DNA from: a virus
Direction: 5' to 3' (one strand)
DNA length: 31,777 nucleotides
Virus record (IMG/VR): IMGVR_UViG_3300028388_002801
Span: 1 to 31,777 of that record
Positions 6,006 through 13,889 of the stretch are shown here, piece by piece (the first letter of the stretch is position 1; each line of letters opens with the position of its first letter). A program made the position numbers and the translations under genes. Under the pieces are notes generated by a model. That model had not been told where the DNA came from and did no database searches. It saw only the letters and a list, made by a program, of their open reading frames with translations.

Positions 6006-6328
6006 TCGATGAAGCAATGACGTTGGCTCAACGACGTGCGCGTTCTCGTCAGATGAAACGTCTTGCACCCCGTATCAAGCAAGCGCGAAAACGTGCTATG
6101 CGTAAAGGCGCCTCCAATCAAGTAATAATGAGGCGAGCAAAGAGACAAGCTCGCCAACTGATGTTCGATCGCCTGGCTCGCAAGGACAAGGGCGACATGA
6201 CGTATGAAAGACGTGCTAACATCGAGAAGCGCCTCGACAAGATGCAAGACCGAATTGACAGGCTTGCACGCAAATTGATACATAAAGTTAGGAAAGATCA
6301 ACGCGATAGGCTTAGTAGACGGTCATGA
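6002..6328 (+). CDS. conserved T4-like basic protein, 108 aa
   Basis: A very basic, all-helical protein with three Arg/Lys blocks (RRARSRQMKRLAPRIKQARK, then RAMRKGASNQVIMRRAKRQA, then KRLDKMQDRIDRLARKLIHK). This pattern is a recurrent family of unknown function in marine T4-like phages. It may bind nucleic acid or assist head assembly. The start ATG overlaps the previous stop (ATGA), and its own stop overlaps the next ATG. Confidence 0.65.
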   Translation: MIDEAMTLAQRRARSRQMKRLAPRIKQARKRAMRKGASNQVIMRRAKRQARQLMFDRLARKDKGDMTYERRANIEKRLDKMQDRIDRLARKLIHKVRKDQRDRLSRRS

Positions 6329-7296
6329 CAAGACTACCATCGTTCTGTAGATTTATTACAGAAGACAAATCGACAACGTACATCGCTTTGATGCGTGGCA
6401 ACCCGCCAACGTATGCACACGGCATGGCGATGGACCAGTTAAAAGAAATGGCACGCGACCAACGCTATCTGATAATGTTGTCGCGTGATGGCGACGACAA
6501 TGCGCTGCCATACAAGACTCGTCTCAAAGAGATGCGTAAAGCATTTCCCCGTCACGCTCGCAACATCATGGAAACCCCCCAAGGCGTGTCGTCTTTGGTC
6601 GAAGTTGCTAAGTGGGTTAACGAACGAACCAACGACAATCTTGTCGTATTGACGAACAACAATGACGTTGACGTAACACGTCAAGCGCTACAGTCATGTC
6701 TGGCTGAAGGAACGATGCAATTCAATGCCGTTGCGGTTGAGAGTGCAGCAGTCGATTACGATGATGACATACAGCTAGTCAATGCTCGTAACAACGACTT
6801 TACAGCTTTTAGCCAAAACGCTCCAACGTCAATGACGACAGAAGACACCAAGGCAATGTTTGTCGCTGTTCGCGATTCGCTAGGCTTGACACATCACTCG
6901 TTTGCCAACCATGTACAACTCAAGCCTGTGTCCGAGACACGAGAGCAGTATGTACGTGGTGAGCTATTTGACGTTGGTGATCGGGTGATACTATCCAAGT
7001 TACAAATCGAAGGAACGATCACACATCTTGGTGCCAATTTTGTCACTGTAGATGACGATCGAGGCAACAGCCACAGAGCATGGCTAGAGGATGTTGAAGA
7101 GGCTACGGCAGTTGACAACAAACGACCGCAGACACCAGTCGACAAAATGCGTGATCGTATAGAGAATGAGAAGTCCAAAGACAATGCTCGCTATGATCGT
7201 ATGATGGACCTTGCTCGTCTTCGCGCCGCGCGTAAGCGAAACGCACGTACGCGTCCTAAGAAAGCTGCAGTGTATAGATCACCGAGTGTCAAATGA
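6325..7296 (+). CDS. nucleotidyltransferase-like phage protein, 323 aa
   Basis: Residues 20-33 (ALMRGNPPTYAHGM, shortened) resemble the T/HxGH signature of the cytidylyltransferase fold, although the usual second motif is not obvious. The first 190 residues look like a Rossmann-type domain. A C-terminal SH3/KOW-like segment (about 210-258: FDVGDRVIL, EGTITHLGANFVTV, RAWLEDVEE) precedes a basic tail. I associate this pair of domains with conserved marine T4-like proteins. Loss of a strict HxGH makes real transferase activity uncertain. Confidence 0.55.
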   Translation: MTRLPSFCRFITEDKSTTYIALMRGNPPTYAHGMAMDQLKEMARDQRYLIMLSRDGDDNALPYKTRLKEMRKAFPRHARNIMETPQGVSSLVEVAKWVNERTNDNLVVLTNNNDVDVTRQALQSCLAEGTMQFNAVAVESAAVDYDDDIQLVNARNNDFTAFSQNAPTSMTTEDTKAMFVAVRDSLGLTHHSFANHVQLKPVSETREQYVRGELFDVGDRVILSKLQIEGTITHLGANFVTVDDDRGNSHRAWLEDVEEATAVDNKRPQTPVDKMRDRIENEKSKDNARYDRMMDLARLRAARKRNARTRPKKAAVYRSPSVK

Positions 7297-7466
7297 TCAC
7301 GTTTAAGCGATTTTTCAGTGAAAAACTCAAGGTGTCCGATGGTCCCGGCGAGTGGGTTCGCGACTTCCGTAAATCTGATGCGCCACAATTCAAGGGCAAG
7401 TCCAAAAAGAAAAAGCAGCAGATGGCAATTGCTGCATACCTATCAAAGAGAGATAATAACAAATGA
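7293..7466 (+). CDS. conserved 57-aa protein, DAPQFKGKS family
   Basis: A short gene fitting exactly between its neighbours with ATGA overlaps at both ends. The sequence DGPGEWVRDFRKSD and then APQFKGKSKKKKQQMAIAAY matches a motif I recognise as widespread in marine T4-like phage structural or assembly proteins. It often occurs as a domain of a larger protein; here it stands alone. Function unknown. The exact fit and conserved motif make it a real gene despite its size. Confidence 0.75.
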   Translation: MITFKRFFSEKLKVSDGPGEWVRDFRKSDAPQFKGKSKKKKQQMAIAAYLSKRDNNK

Positions 7467-8434
7467 AACCTCTATCACTAGTCATCGATGAGAATCTTGG
7501 CACTGCCGTTAAGCGCATGGAAAAGAAACGACAAAGTGCTATCAAGCGTGCGCAGCGTTTGATGAAGCGAACGGGTTGTTCGGCCGAGAAGGCTGGCCGT
7601 GAATGTGATCTGTTGCCTGGCGACATTGAGAAACTCAAACAAACCTACGAAAACATCGATGAGTCGCGTTCTTCCGATCGTGGATATCCACACGATGCGC
7701 GCTCGATGAAAAAGATGGATCAGAAACACATCACACGCCATCTGCAGAACTATGGGTACAGCAAACGCAATCTCCCTCACCTTGCGCAGCGCCTCACTAA
7801 GATCCATGGCAAGGAGCACATTGCACGTGGCAATGACATTTACGTGCGGGAGGGATATGACGACGGGGGTGCTGGCGACTATGAGACGATGAAGGGTGAC
7901 GTCAAGACAATGAGTGCTTACTCATTCCGCAACAAACACGGCATGAGTAAACACTCGTTCAAGAAGGCTGACAAAGAACACAACAGCGACCCACGCAAAG
8001 GCAAGTACGGTAACTACCTCAGTACGATGAAGCGCGAAAGCAACGACCTCGAATGGTACAGCGACAAGGACAAGTACTACGATAAAAGTGGTACTATGAA
8101 AGTACGCGCTGGCGCCAAGCGTCTAAGTAAGCCCAAGAGACGCGATTACGATACGCGACAGTATCCAAATGGCTTTGGCCCTACCAAAGCGAGGGTGAGA
8201 GAACAGGATCGCATGCGCAACCGACAACATGTCAAAGAATACAGTGACAATCCTGAGTTTAATGACGACATTAAGCCTGGCAATGTTGAGCTAGGCAATC
8301 GTCGTGTTAAGCGAGCGATCATCGACGATGTACGCTCTGCAGATAAGAAACCCGAAAAGTACATTGGTCCTGATGGCAAGCCCCGTATCCGCATGGTTCC
8401 TGTCGATCGCACCGTTGTCAAGTCGGAGAACTGA
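7463..8434 (+). CDS. hypothetical hydrophilic protein, 323 aa
   Basis: Highly charged throughout, with Lys/Arg-rich and Tyr/Asp-rich stretches (YDDGGAGDYETMKGDVKTM; SKPKRRDYDTRQYPNG) and few hydrophobic runs. A helical, Lys-rich N-terminus (residues 15-70) contains CSAEKAGREC. It looks like an extended or scaffold-type protein. No domain recognised. ATGA overlap with the preceding gene places it in the late operon. Confidence 0.6.
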   Translation: MKPLSLVIDENLGTAVKRMEKKRQSAIKRAQRLMKRTGCSAEKAGRECDLLPGDIEKLKQTYENIDESRSSDRGYPHDARSMKKMDQKHITRHLQNYGYSKRNLPHLAQRLTKIHGKEHIARGNDIYVREGYDDGGAGDYETMKGDVKTMSAYSFRNKHGMSKHSFKKADKEHNSDPRKGKYGNYLSTMKRESNDLEWYSDKDKYYDKSGTMKVRAGAKRLSKPKRRDYDTRQYPNGFGPTKARVREQDRMRNRQHVKEYSDNPEFNDDIKPGNVELGNRRVKRAIIDDVRSADKKPEKYIGPDGKPRIRMVPVDRTVVKSEN

Positions 8435-8435
8435 T

Positions 8436-8807
8436 ATGTTCGACATAAGAGACCAACCTCAGTCCGATTACTATTGTGGGTCGTACCTATATCGTTGGTA
8501 TGGGCGCACAGCCGATCAGCCCAAGCGATGGAGTCGGTATCCATTCGACGTTGATGTCGAAGTTCTGGTGAATCAAGGTTGGAAGTTGGTGCTGGATGAT
8601 GGCGATGAGTATCCTCTTTATACTCATCAACATGTTTTCATTCCAAAGGGAACAGGGTATCGTCTTGTACGTAGCTCCCCTGACGGGGAGCTTCTCGTTA
8701 AAATTGATGGAGGAGTGTCAACAAATGCTCGTACAAGCCCCAAACCACACGTCCAACAACAAAGTAACAGCGCGCAAGACGAATCCCGTTACGAGCTCGC
8801 GCACTGA
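8436..8807 (+). CDS. cupin-like small protein, 123 aa
   Basis: The C-terminal half has the pattern HQHVFIPKGTGYRLVRS followed by GELLVKIDGG, reminiscent of the second motif of the cupin beta-barrel. The expected metal-binding histidine cluster is incomplete, so it may be a structural barrel. The N-terminal SDYYCGSYLYRWYGR segment is aromatic-rich. The start at 8436 has GGAG upstream. The last 83 bases overlap the next gene in another frame. Confidence 0.5.
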   Translation: MFDIRDQPQSDYYCGSYLYRWYGRTADQPKRWSRYPFDVDVEVLVNQGWKLVLDDGDEYPLYTHQHVFIPKGTGYRLVRSSPDGELLVKIDGGVSTNARTSPKPHVQQQSNSAQDESRYELAH

Positions 8808-9003
8808 CGATCACATTGTGATGCAGTTGCGCAAAGCACAAGATCTCGAGGGGGAGATGGATATTCGTGTTGCATTCAATAAAACTGTTCGCTTGCCGCT
8901 CGCACGTATCGACCGTCTTCTAGCGGTACATGATGTACTGAAACCAGTAGATAAGCGCGCGTTTCGCGTCCTACTGCTACGAAAACTACGCATGGCAACG
9001 TAA
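8725..9003 (+). CDS. conserved T4-like small protein, 92 aa
   Basis: The start ATG has a strong GGAGGAG site about 9 bases upstream, although it lies 83 bases inside the previous gene. The C-terminal two thirds (DDHIVMQLRKAQDLEGEMDI, then LPLARIDRLLAVHDVLKPVD) fit a conserved module of T4-like marine phages of unknown role. That module has a beta strand, then a helix ending in a KPxDK motif. It may be a virion or DNA-binding component. Confidence 0.65.
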   Translation: MLVQAPNHTSNNKVTARKTNPVTSSRTDDHIVMQLRKAQDLEGEMDIRVAFNKTVRLPLARIDRLLAVHDVLKPVDKRAFRVLLLRKLRMAT

Positions 9004-9008
9004 TCTAT

Positions 9009-9419
9009 ATGGGGTCATTAATCGCACAAGGCGCACGTGCCTTAGCAATTCCAGTAGTTGCTGGAATTGCTCTGTGGCTTGGGTACTGGTATGTCACCGG
9101 ATTACAGCAAGACAACAGCGCTTTGCAAGCAGCTAAAGCTGAACTCGAAGCAGCACAAATGGCCAACGCAGCCACTATCGACGAGTTGCTGCGCGATCGC
9201 CAACAGCAGGCAGAAAACGAACGTCTGCTCAAACGACAGCTCGCCAACGCGTCTACATACAATGATCAACTCGCCGCCAAGCTACAGCGTCACGACTTAA
9301 CGCGTCTTGCGGCAGCCAAACCACAGCTGATCGAGAATCGTATTAATGCAGCAACACTACAAGTTTTTGAAGAGATTAGTGCTATCACTGTTACTGACGA
9401 TTCCGCTGATAAACACTAG
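9009..9419 (+). CDS. inner-membrane spanin (Rz-like), 136 aa
   Basis: An N-terminal transmembrane helix (about residues 9-29) is followed by a long periplasmic coiled coil rich in Ala, Leu, Glu and Gln (33-95). The C-terminal pattern LQRHDLTRLAAAKPQLIENR is typical of T4-like phage i-spanins. With an outer-membrane partner it fuses inner and outer membranes in the last step of lysis. The 3' 74 bases overlap the partner gene in a different frame, the classic Rz/Rz1 arrangement. Confidence 0.8.
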   Translation: MGSLIAQGARALAIPVVAGIALWLGYWYVTGLQQDNSALQAAKAELEAAQMANAATIDELLRDRQQQAENERLLKRQLANASTYNDQLAAKLQRHDLTRLAAAKPQLIENRINAATLQVFEEISAITVTDDSADKH

Positions 9420-9729
9420 CGGTTGTCAAAGTGGAGCATTGGATGTAGTGCAGACGCAGTACGTAGTTCCTCTACTCACTATCCAGGATCGTCCTCCTCC
9501 GATCACACTTGACCCCGTTACCTTTTATACTGTCACAGATAGTAACAAGGCACAGTTTGAACAGCGATTTCGCGATAACAACGGCGGGGAATACACATTT
9601 GTCGCTCTGTCAATAGTGGATTATGAAACACTCGCGCTTAACATCGGCAAAATGCGCCAATACATCGAACAGCAACAGGCTGTGATTGAGTATTACGAAA
9701 GGCTGATCAAAGCCGTTGAGGTCGACTAG
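9346..9729 (+). CDS. outer-membrane spanin lipoprotein (Rz1-like), 127 aa
   Basis: The N-terminus has Lys/Arg, a hydrophobic stretch (11-22) and a lipobox-like TSGC with C27 as the lipidation site. The body (PPPITLDPVTFYTVT; FVALSIVDYETLALNIGKMR) matches a recurrent phage family found directly after i-spanins. It starts inside the i-spanin gene in another frame. The -3 residue of the lipobox is Thr instead of Leu, a small departure. Confidence 0.7.
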   Translation: MQQHYKFLKRLVLSLLLTIPLINTSGCQSGALDVVQTQYVVPLLTIQDRPPPITLDPVTFYTVTDSNKAQFEQRFRDNNGGEYTFVALSIVDYETLALNIGKMRQYIEQQQAVIEYYERLIKAVEVD

Positions 9730-9739
9730 ACGCCTAATC

Positions 9740-9746
9740 ATAAATA
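9740..9746 (+). promoter_or_regulatory. late-type promoter candidate ATAAATA
   Basis: CATAAATACTCT in the short gap after the spanin genes resembles the T4 late box TATAAATA. It is the only spacer between 5196 and 10520 wide enough for a promoter. The leader to the ATG at 9763 would be about 10 bases. Inferred from the motif only. Confidence 0.35.
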
Positions 9747-9762
9747 CTCTAACAATAATAAC

Positions 9763-10002
9763 ATGGTGCCATACAAGTCCAATCTCGACCGCCGTCTGGA
9801 AGAAATGGATCATCGTATCAATAAGTACATGGCCAAAATCGATATACTCGAGCGTCGTGTGTTGGACAACGAAGCAATTCGTGCCGCCGCTATGAGAATT
9901 TTTTGGGTTATTGTAACAGCCGCCATCACTGTTGCGATAAGTAACTTTTTTACCTGGGATTTTGCAGCCGCTGCTGCCCCGTTTGGAGACTTTCTACAAT
10001 GA
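9763..10002 (+). CDS. XhlA-like coiled-coil membrane protein, 79 aa
   Basis: An amphipathic coiled-coil N-terminus (residues 7-42, with RRLEEMDHRINKYMAKIDIL) precedes one transmembrane helix (about 45-65). This is the layout of haemolysin XhlA-type holin accessory proteins. Its place just after the spanins fits a lysis role. No ribosome binding site is visible. The stop overlaps the next start (ATGA). The lysis role is inferred. Confidence 0.5.
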   Translation: MVPYKSNLDRRLEEMDHRINKYMAKIDILERRVLDNEAIRAAAMRIFWVIVTAAITVAISNFFTWDFAAAAAPFGDFLQ

Positions 10003-10520
10003 CAGATAACAGCAAGATCATTGACGCATACCGTCAGGTGATCGAACAACCGATCGATGAGGCCAGCGATCCTACCGGTATCAAGGTTCATCACAAATCT
10101 AAGGATGGTAAGGACAAAGAAACCATCGTGTTCACAGCGAACGATGCTAAGCGTTTCCACCGTCAAGTTAAATCTCAAGGCGGCCAAATCACTGGTCACA
10201 CGCTAATGCATGGCACAAAGCCTGGTAAGTACCGCGCATACAAAGAGGATGTTGATCTCGAAGCTATCGAAGAGCAGCTTGCACCAGCTACACCGATGCG
10301 TGAAGCCCTATTGCAGATGTGGAGCGAAGCGTCTCGTGACGACCACATCAAAGGTGCAACAGCACCCGAAGACGTCAACGATCGCTATAGCGAGCGTACC
10401 AAGCAGATGTTCAAGGATCATGAACCCAAGGTTGTTGTTGATCCTCAAAAGGGGGTCGACGACGTGGCTGCAGCTGGTCGTGCCACCAGTATTACGACTA
10501 GTCGTCACAACAACAAGTAA
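9999..10520 (+). CDS. hypothetical T4-like protein, 173 aa
   Basis: Two parts are visible. Residues 25-80 look like a small alpha/beta module (GIKVHHKSKDGKDKETIVFT, then the FHRQVKSQGG region). A helix follows with MREALLQMWSEASRD (about 96-110) and a polar tail. A helix of the form ALLxMWxEA recurs in marine T4-like structural proteins. The function is not known. Confidence 0.55.
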   Translation: MTDNSKIIDAYRQVIEQPIDEASDPTGIKVHHKSKDGKDKETIVFTANDAKRFHRQVKSQGGQITGHTLMHGTKPGKYRAYKEDVDLEAIEEQLAPATPMREALLQMWSEASRDDHIKGATAPEDVNDRYSERTKQMFKDHEPKVVVDPQKGVDDVAAAGRATSITTSRHNNK

Positions 10521-10531
10521 CGGAGATCGTT

Positions 10532-10867
10532 ATGGATAGTGTCAATATGGGGTGGTTACAGATATTACTCGTAGCCATGGTACTAGGGGCTTTATGGCTA
10601 GCGGTACGTATGGAAGACGATGAAGACGATGAAGACGATGGCATTGAGACGACAGCCATCCAAGATGTCACTCCAACATCTACCACAGTTGACGTTGATC
10701 AGTACAAAGACTTCGAGGCCAAGCTGCGCAGACGAACCAAAAAACAAATCGAAGAGCTAGCTCGTCTTCACTACAACGTCGAGCTCGATCGCCGCAAAAC
10801 AAAAACCAACATGATTAAAGATCTCGTGACAGCAGTTAGTGGTGATGACGCAACCAACCATAAATGA
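10532..10867 (+). CDS. membrane-anchored protein with SAP/LEM-like tail, 111 aa
   Basis: One N-terminal transmembrane helix (about residues 7-25) is followed by an acidic run (EDDEDDEDD) and a Thr-rich linker. The C-terminal helical module (KLRRRTKKQIEELARLHYNV, then KTKTNMIKDLV) resembles the short helix-extended-helix fold of SAP or LEM-type DNA-binding modules. This would place a nucleic-acid-binding tail at the inner membrane. CGGAG lies upstream of the ATG. Confidence 0.55.
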   Translation: MDSVNMGWLQILLVAMVLGALWLAVRMEDDEDDEDDGIETTAIQDVTPTSTTVDVDQYKDFEAKLRRRTKKQIEELARLHYNVELDRRKTKTNMIKDLVTAVSGDDATNHK

Positions 10868-11228
10868 TTCTAACTTTGAAATAATTGCGGCCAAACTGTA
10901 TAGCAATCCAAAATGTATTGATGCACAAGAATTCTATCAGGACCTCAACAGGTTCAAATACATCAAAAAGCTAGTCAACCGCTATCAGCAATCTGGCATA
11001 CTTACACCACAGTCAGTTCGATTGATACTTAATCACCTGACCATCGTGTTTAATTCTTTTTCGATGCCAGGAGGCGTAGCGATGCTACGTCATAAAATGA
11101 CCGATGAGCACATGACGATCATCAAGCCCTTTTTAGTGTATTTGAAGGCAATCCAAGTTACTGATATGACCGACATCGACATGGATCCTATTGTCGTTGA
11201 GGCACTACGAGAAATTAGGAATCAATAA
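10845..11228 (+). CDS. conserved phage protein (DUF7207-like), 127 aa
   Basis: The helical pattern FYQDLNRFKYIKKLVNRYQQ, then LILNHLTIVFNSF and IIKPFLVYL is one I recognise from a phage family of unknown function, often near head or tail genes. The ATG at 10845 is preferred. GTG at 10839 or 10842 would add one or two residues. The gene overlaps the previous one by 23 bases and the next by one (TAATG). Confidence 0.65.
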   Translation: MTQPTINDSNFEIIAAKLYSNPKCIDAQEFYQDLNRFKYIKKLVNRYQQSGILTPQSVRLILNHLTIVFNSFSMPGGVAMLRHKMTDEHMTIIKPFLVYLKAIQVTDMTDIDMDPIVVEALREIRNQ

Positions 11229-11947
11229 TGTCAATACTAACGCGTGCGGGCGACCTCGTATACACGTTTAGATTTCTCAAGCTGCTCGTAACACCATTTG
11301 TAGAAACGCAGGCGTATCAGCTTGGTATCATCGATGGGGATGGTAACAAGCGCAGAGACTATCCAATGAACTCTGCGCAGGCTAGGTCAGACTACCGCAC
11401 TCATTACTCACCATTCCACCGTTTGGTGTTCAACATAAAACAACTGATCAACGCAACCTCCTTAGGTGCTCGCCGTACAGCATCATACGCAAGCGCGTTG
11501 TATTTGATCAAAGAGCGTTACGGCGTTGATCTTAAATATATTCAAGACAACGGCGTGAGTTTTGATCTCGAACGACCGTTGCGGGAGAGTTCCGATCCGA
11601 TAATTCCGGGGCGATTGTACCGAATATCAGCGGATTTGACGGCGTTTGACACTAATGGTGGGCTGCAGGTACCACAAGACAGTGTAGTGCATCTTGAAAG
11701 GGAATTACCTTGTGTACTTGGTATTGCCATGGTCGAATGCACCGACCAACAAACCGGTAGAACTTTTGCCATTCCTCGTGATATACTATCGGGTATAGTA
11801 GAAGACGCTCCTGCTGTAAATACAGCATCAGTCGGCGTGACTGCTAGTGACGTGAGTAACATCGGTCCACGTAACAAGCGTAATCGATATCCTGTTACTC
11901 GTCGCTACATCGAAGTACTTGGAAGACGCAGAAAGCAGATTCGTTAG
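11228..11947 (+). CDS. conserved marine T4-like protein, 239 aa
   Basis: The N-terminus (GDLVYTFRFLKLLVTPF) and the segment FHRLVFNIKQLINATSLGAR with ASYASALYLIKERYGV are characteristic of a family found in marine T4-like phages near structural genes. Function unknown. The C-terminal part (about 115-239) is beta-rich and ends in a basic tail. It closes the operon that begins at 5196; small inverted repeats follow. Confidence 0.65.
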   Translation: MSILTRAGDLVYTFRFLKLLVTPFVETQAYQLGIIDGDGNKRRDYPMNSAQARSDYRTHYSPFHRLVFNIKQLINATSLGARRTASYASALYLIKERYGVDLKYIQDNGVSFDLERPLRESSDPIIPGRLYRISADLTAFDTNGGLQVPQDSVVHLERELPCVLGIAMVECTDQQTGRTFAIPRDILSGIVEDAPAVNTASVGVTASDVSNIGPRNKRNRYPVTRRYIEVLGRRRKQIR

Positions 11948-12006
11948 TGCAACACTAACTTGGCTCTTCCACAACCCTAATTTTTACATTGGCGGGGATC
12001 CCTGCC
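11943..12006 (+). promoter_or_regulatory. two small hairpins before nrdA
   Basis: GTTAGTG (11943-11949) and CACTAAC (11953-11959) form a 7-bp stem overlapping the upstream stop codon. GGCGGG (11991-11996) and CCTGCC (12001-12006) form a second stem around GATC with one G-T pair. No T-run follows either, so termination is doubtful. They may shape the nrdA leader. Confidence 0.35.
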
Positions 12007-12032
12007 GTTAAAATCCAGTAAAGAGTGCGTAT

Positions 12033-13832
12033 ATGTCAAAACAACAGTACCTTGGAATCGCCATCGATTACACTCGCGATTCACTTTTCGATCCTCTTGG
12101 GCTTCAGAGGATACGAGAGAGTTATATGAAAGATGACGAGATGTCCCCCCAACAACGTTTCGCCTTCGTATGCAAACAGTTCGCAACAGATGACGAACAT
12201 GCCCAACGACTGTATGAGTACACCAGCAAGCACTGGCTGTCCCTTTCTACACCAATTCTTTCTTTCGGACGATCTTCAAAAGGACTGCCGATTTCGTGCT
12301 TTCTCAACTATATCGACGATACAGCCGAAGACCTAGTAGACAATCTATCTGAGACCAACTGGCTGTCAATGAGCGGCGGCGGTGTTGGTATCGGTCTTGG
12401 GATACGAGCAAGCGATGACAAGTCAACAGGAGTGATGCCTCACCTCAAGACGTACGATGCCTCATCGCTTGCGTATCGTCAAGGCAAAACACGTCGAGGG
12501 TCATATGCGGCTTACCTCGACATCTCTCATCCAGACATCATGTTGTTCCTCGAGATGAGAAAACCAACAGGCGATCAAAACATTCGATGCCTTAACCTGC
12601 ACCATGGTGTCAACATTACAGACAGTTTCATGCAGATCATTCAGCGATGCATGAAAGATGGTGATGCCGATGATGGGTGGAACCTACGAGACCCACACAG
12701 CGGCGAAGTAAGAGAGACAGTTAGCGCCAAGGCATTGTGGCAACGAATCCTAGAGCTGCGTATGGAGACAGGTGAGCCGTTCCTCCATTTCATTGACACT
12801 AGCAACAAAGCACTGCCTAAGCACCTTGCTGACCTTGGGCTGAAAATTCACCAGTCTAACTTATGCAGTGAGATCATCCTACCAACCAGCAGCGAACGCA
12901 CTGCCGTGTGCTGTCTTTCTTCTCTCAACCTTGAGTACTACGATGCGTGGAGTCGCGATCCAATGTTCCTCCGTGACGTTGCTGAGATGCTAGATAATGT
13001 GCTGCAGTTCTTTATCGACAATGCACCCGAACCGATAGCACGAGCCAGATTCTCTGCGATGCGGGAGAGATCAATAGGGATTGGTGCACTTGGTTTTCAT
13101 GCTTACCTGCAGCGCAAAGGAATTGCGTTTGAAGGCGTGATGGCCAAGAGTGCCAACAATCGCATGTTCAAACATATACGTACACGTCTCGATGAAGTCA
13201 ATCTCGAGCTCGGAAAGATAAGAGGTGAAGCACCAGATGCAGTCGGAACTGGACTTCGATTCAGCCACCTTATGGCTGTGGCTCCTAACGCCAGCAGTTC
13301 AATTATCATGGGCAACACATCACCCTCCGTTGAGCCATACCGAGCTAATGCTTATCGGCAAGACACATTATCAGGTGCATACCTCAACAAAAACAGATAC
13401 CTAGATGCTATAATTAAAAAAATGGCACAAGACAAGCCCGCAGGTTGGTATGACGATACGTGGAGCTCGATCATTGCCAACGATGGTTCGATCCAGCACA
13501 TCAACTCATTCGACGAGCAAACCAAATACGTATTCAAAACAGCGATGGAGATCGATCAGCGATGGGTAATAGAACACGCAAGCGATCGACAACAGTACAT
13601 TGATCAAGCGCAGTCGATCAATCTGTTCTTCCGACCCAACGTCAACATTACATACCTCCATGCAATCCACTTTATGGCTTGGACCTCAGGATTGAAAACT
13701 CTGTACTATTGTCGCAGTGAGAAACTCGGCAAGGCAGACCGCGTAGCCAATCGTATCGAGCGTCAGGTAATTAAAGAGCTGGATTTAACGGCAGTTGCAG
13801 AAGGCGAGGAGTGTTTAGCGTGTCAGGGTTAG
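12033..13832 (+). CDS. nrdA: class Ia ribonucleoside-diphosphate reductase, large subunit
   Basis: Reduces ribonucleoside diphosphates to deoxyribonucleotides together with NrdB. All catalytic elements are visible: redox cysteines C89 (PISCF) and C293 or C294 (AVCCLSS), the thiyl-radical site N276-L-C278-S-E280, the radical-relay pair Y558-Y559 and the C-terminal reductant pair C594/C597 (CLAC). At 599 residues it lacks the N-terminal ATP-cone of the usual enzyme of about 760 residues, so dATP feedback inhibition is probably absent. That suits a phage needing unchecked dNTP supply. nrdB follows after 57 bases. Confidence 0.95.
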   Translation: MSKQQYLGIAIDYTRDSLFDPLGLQRIRESYMKDDEMSPQQRFAFVCKQFATDDEHAQRLYEYTSKHWLSLSTPILSFGRSSKGLPISCFLNYIDDTAEDLVDNLSETNWLSMSGGGVGIGLGIRASDDKSTGVMPHLKTYDASSLAYRQGKTRRGSYAAYLDISHPDIMLFLEMRKPTGDQNIRCLNLHHGVNITDSFMQIIQRCMKDGDADDGWNLRDPHSGEVRETVSAKALWQRILELRMETGEPFLHFIDTSNKALPKHLADLGLKIHQSNLCSEIILPTSSERTAVCCLSSLNLEYYDAWSRDPMFLRDVAEMLDNVLQFFIDNAPEPIARARFSAMRERSIGIGALGFHAYLQRKGIAFEGVMAKSANNRMFKHIRTRLDEVNLELGKIRGEAPDAVGTGLRFSHLMAVAPNASSSIIMGNTSPSVEPYRANAYRQDTLSGAYLNKNRYLDAIIKKMAQDKPAGWYDDTWSSIIANDGSIQHINSFDEQTKYVFKTAMEIDQRWVIEHASDRQQYIDQAQSINLFFRPNVNITYLHAIHFMAWTSGLKTLYYCRSEKLGKADRVANRIERQVIKELDLTAVAEGEECLACQG

Positions 13833-13889
13833 AAATATCATCAAACATGAAAGATCCATCTTTCTTTGACAACAAGTGGAGAACTAATA

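Noticed and set aside
12033-13832. Intein or intron in nrdA
   Set aside because: Phage nrd genes often carry these, but the reading frame and conserved motifs run without interruption from N- to C-terminus.
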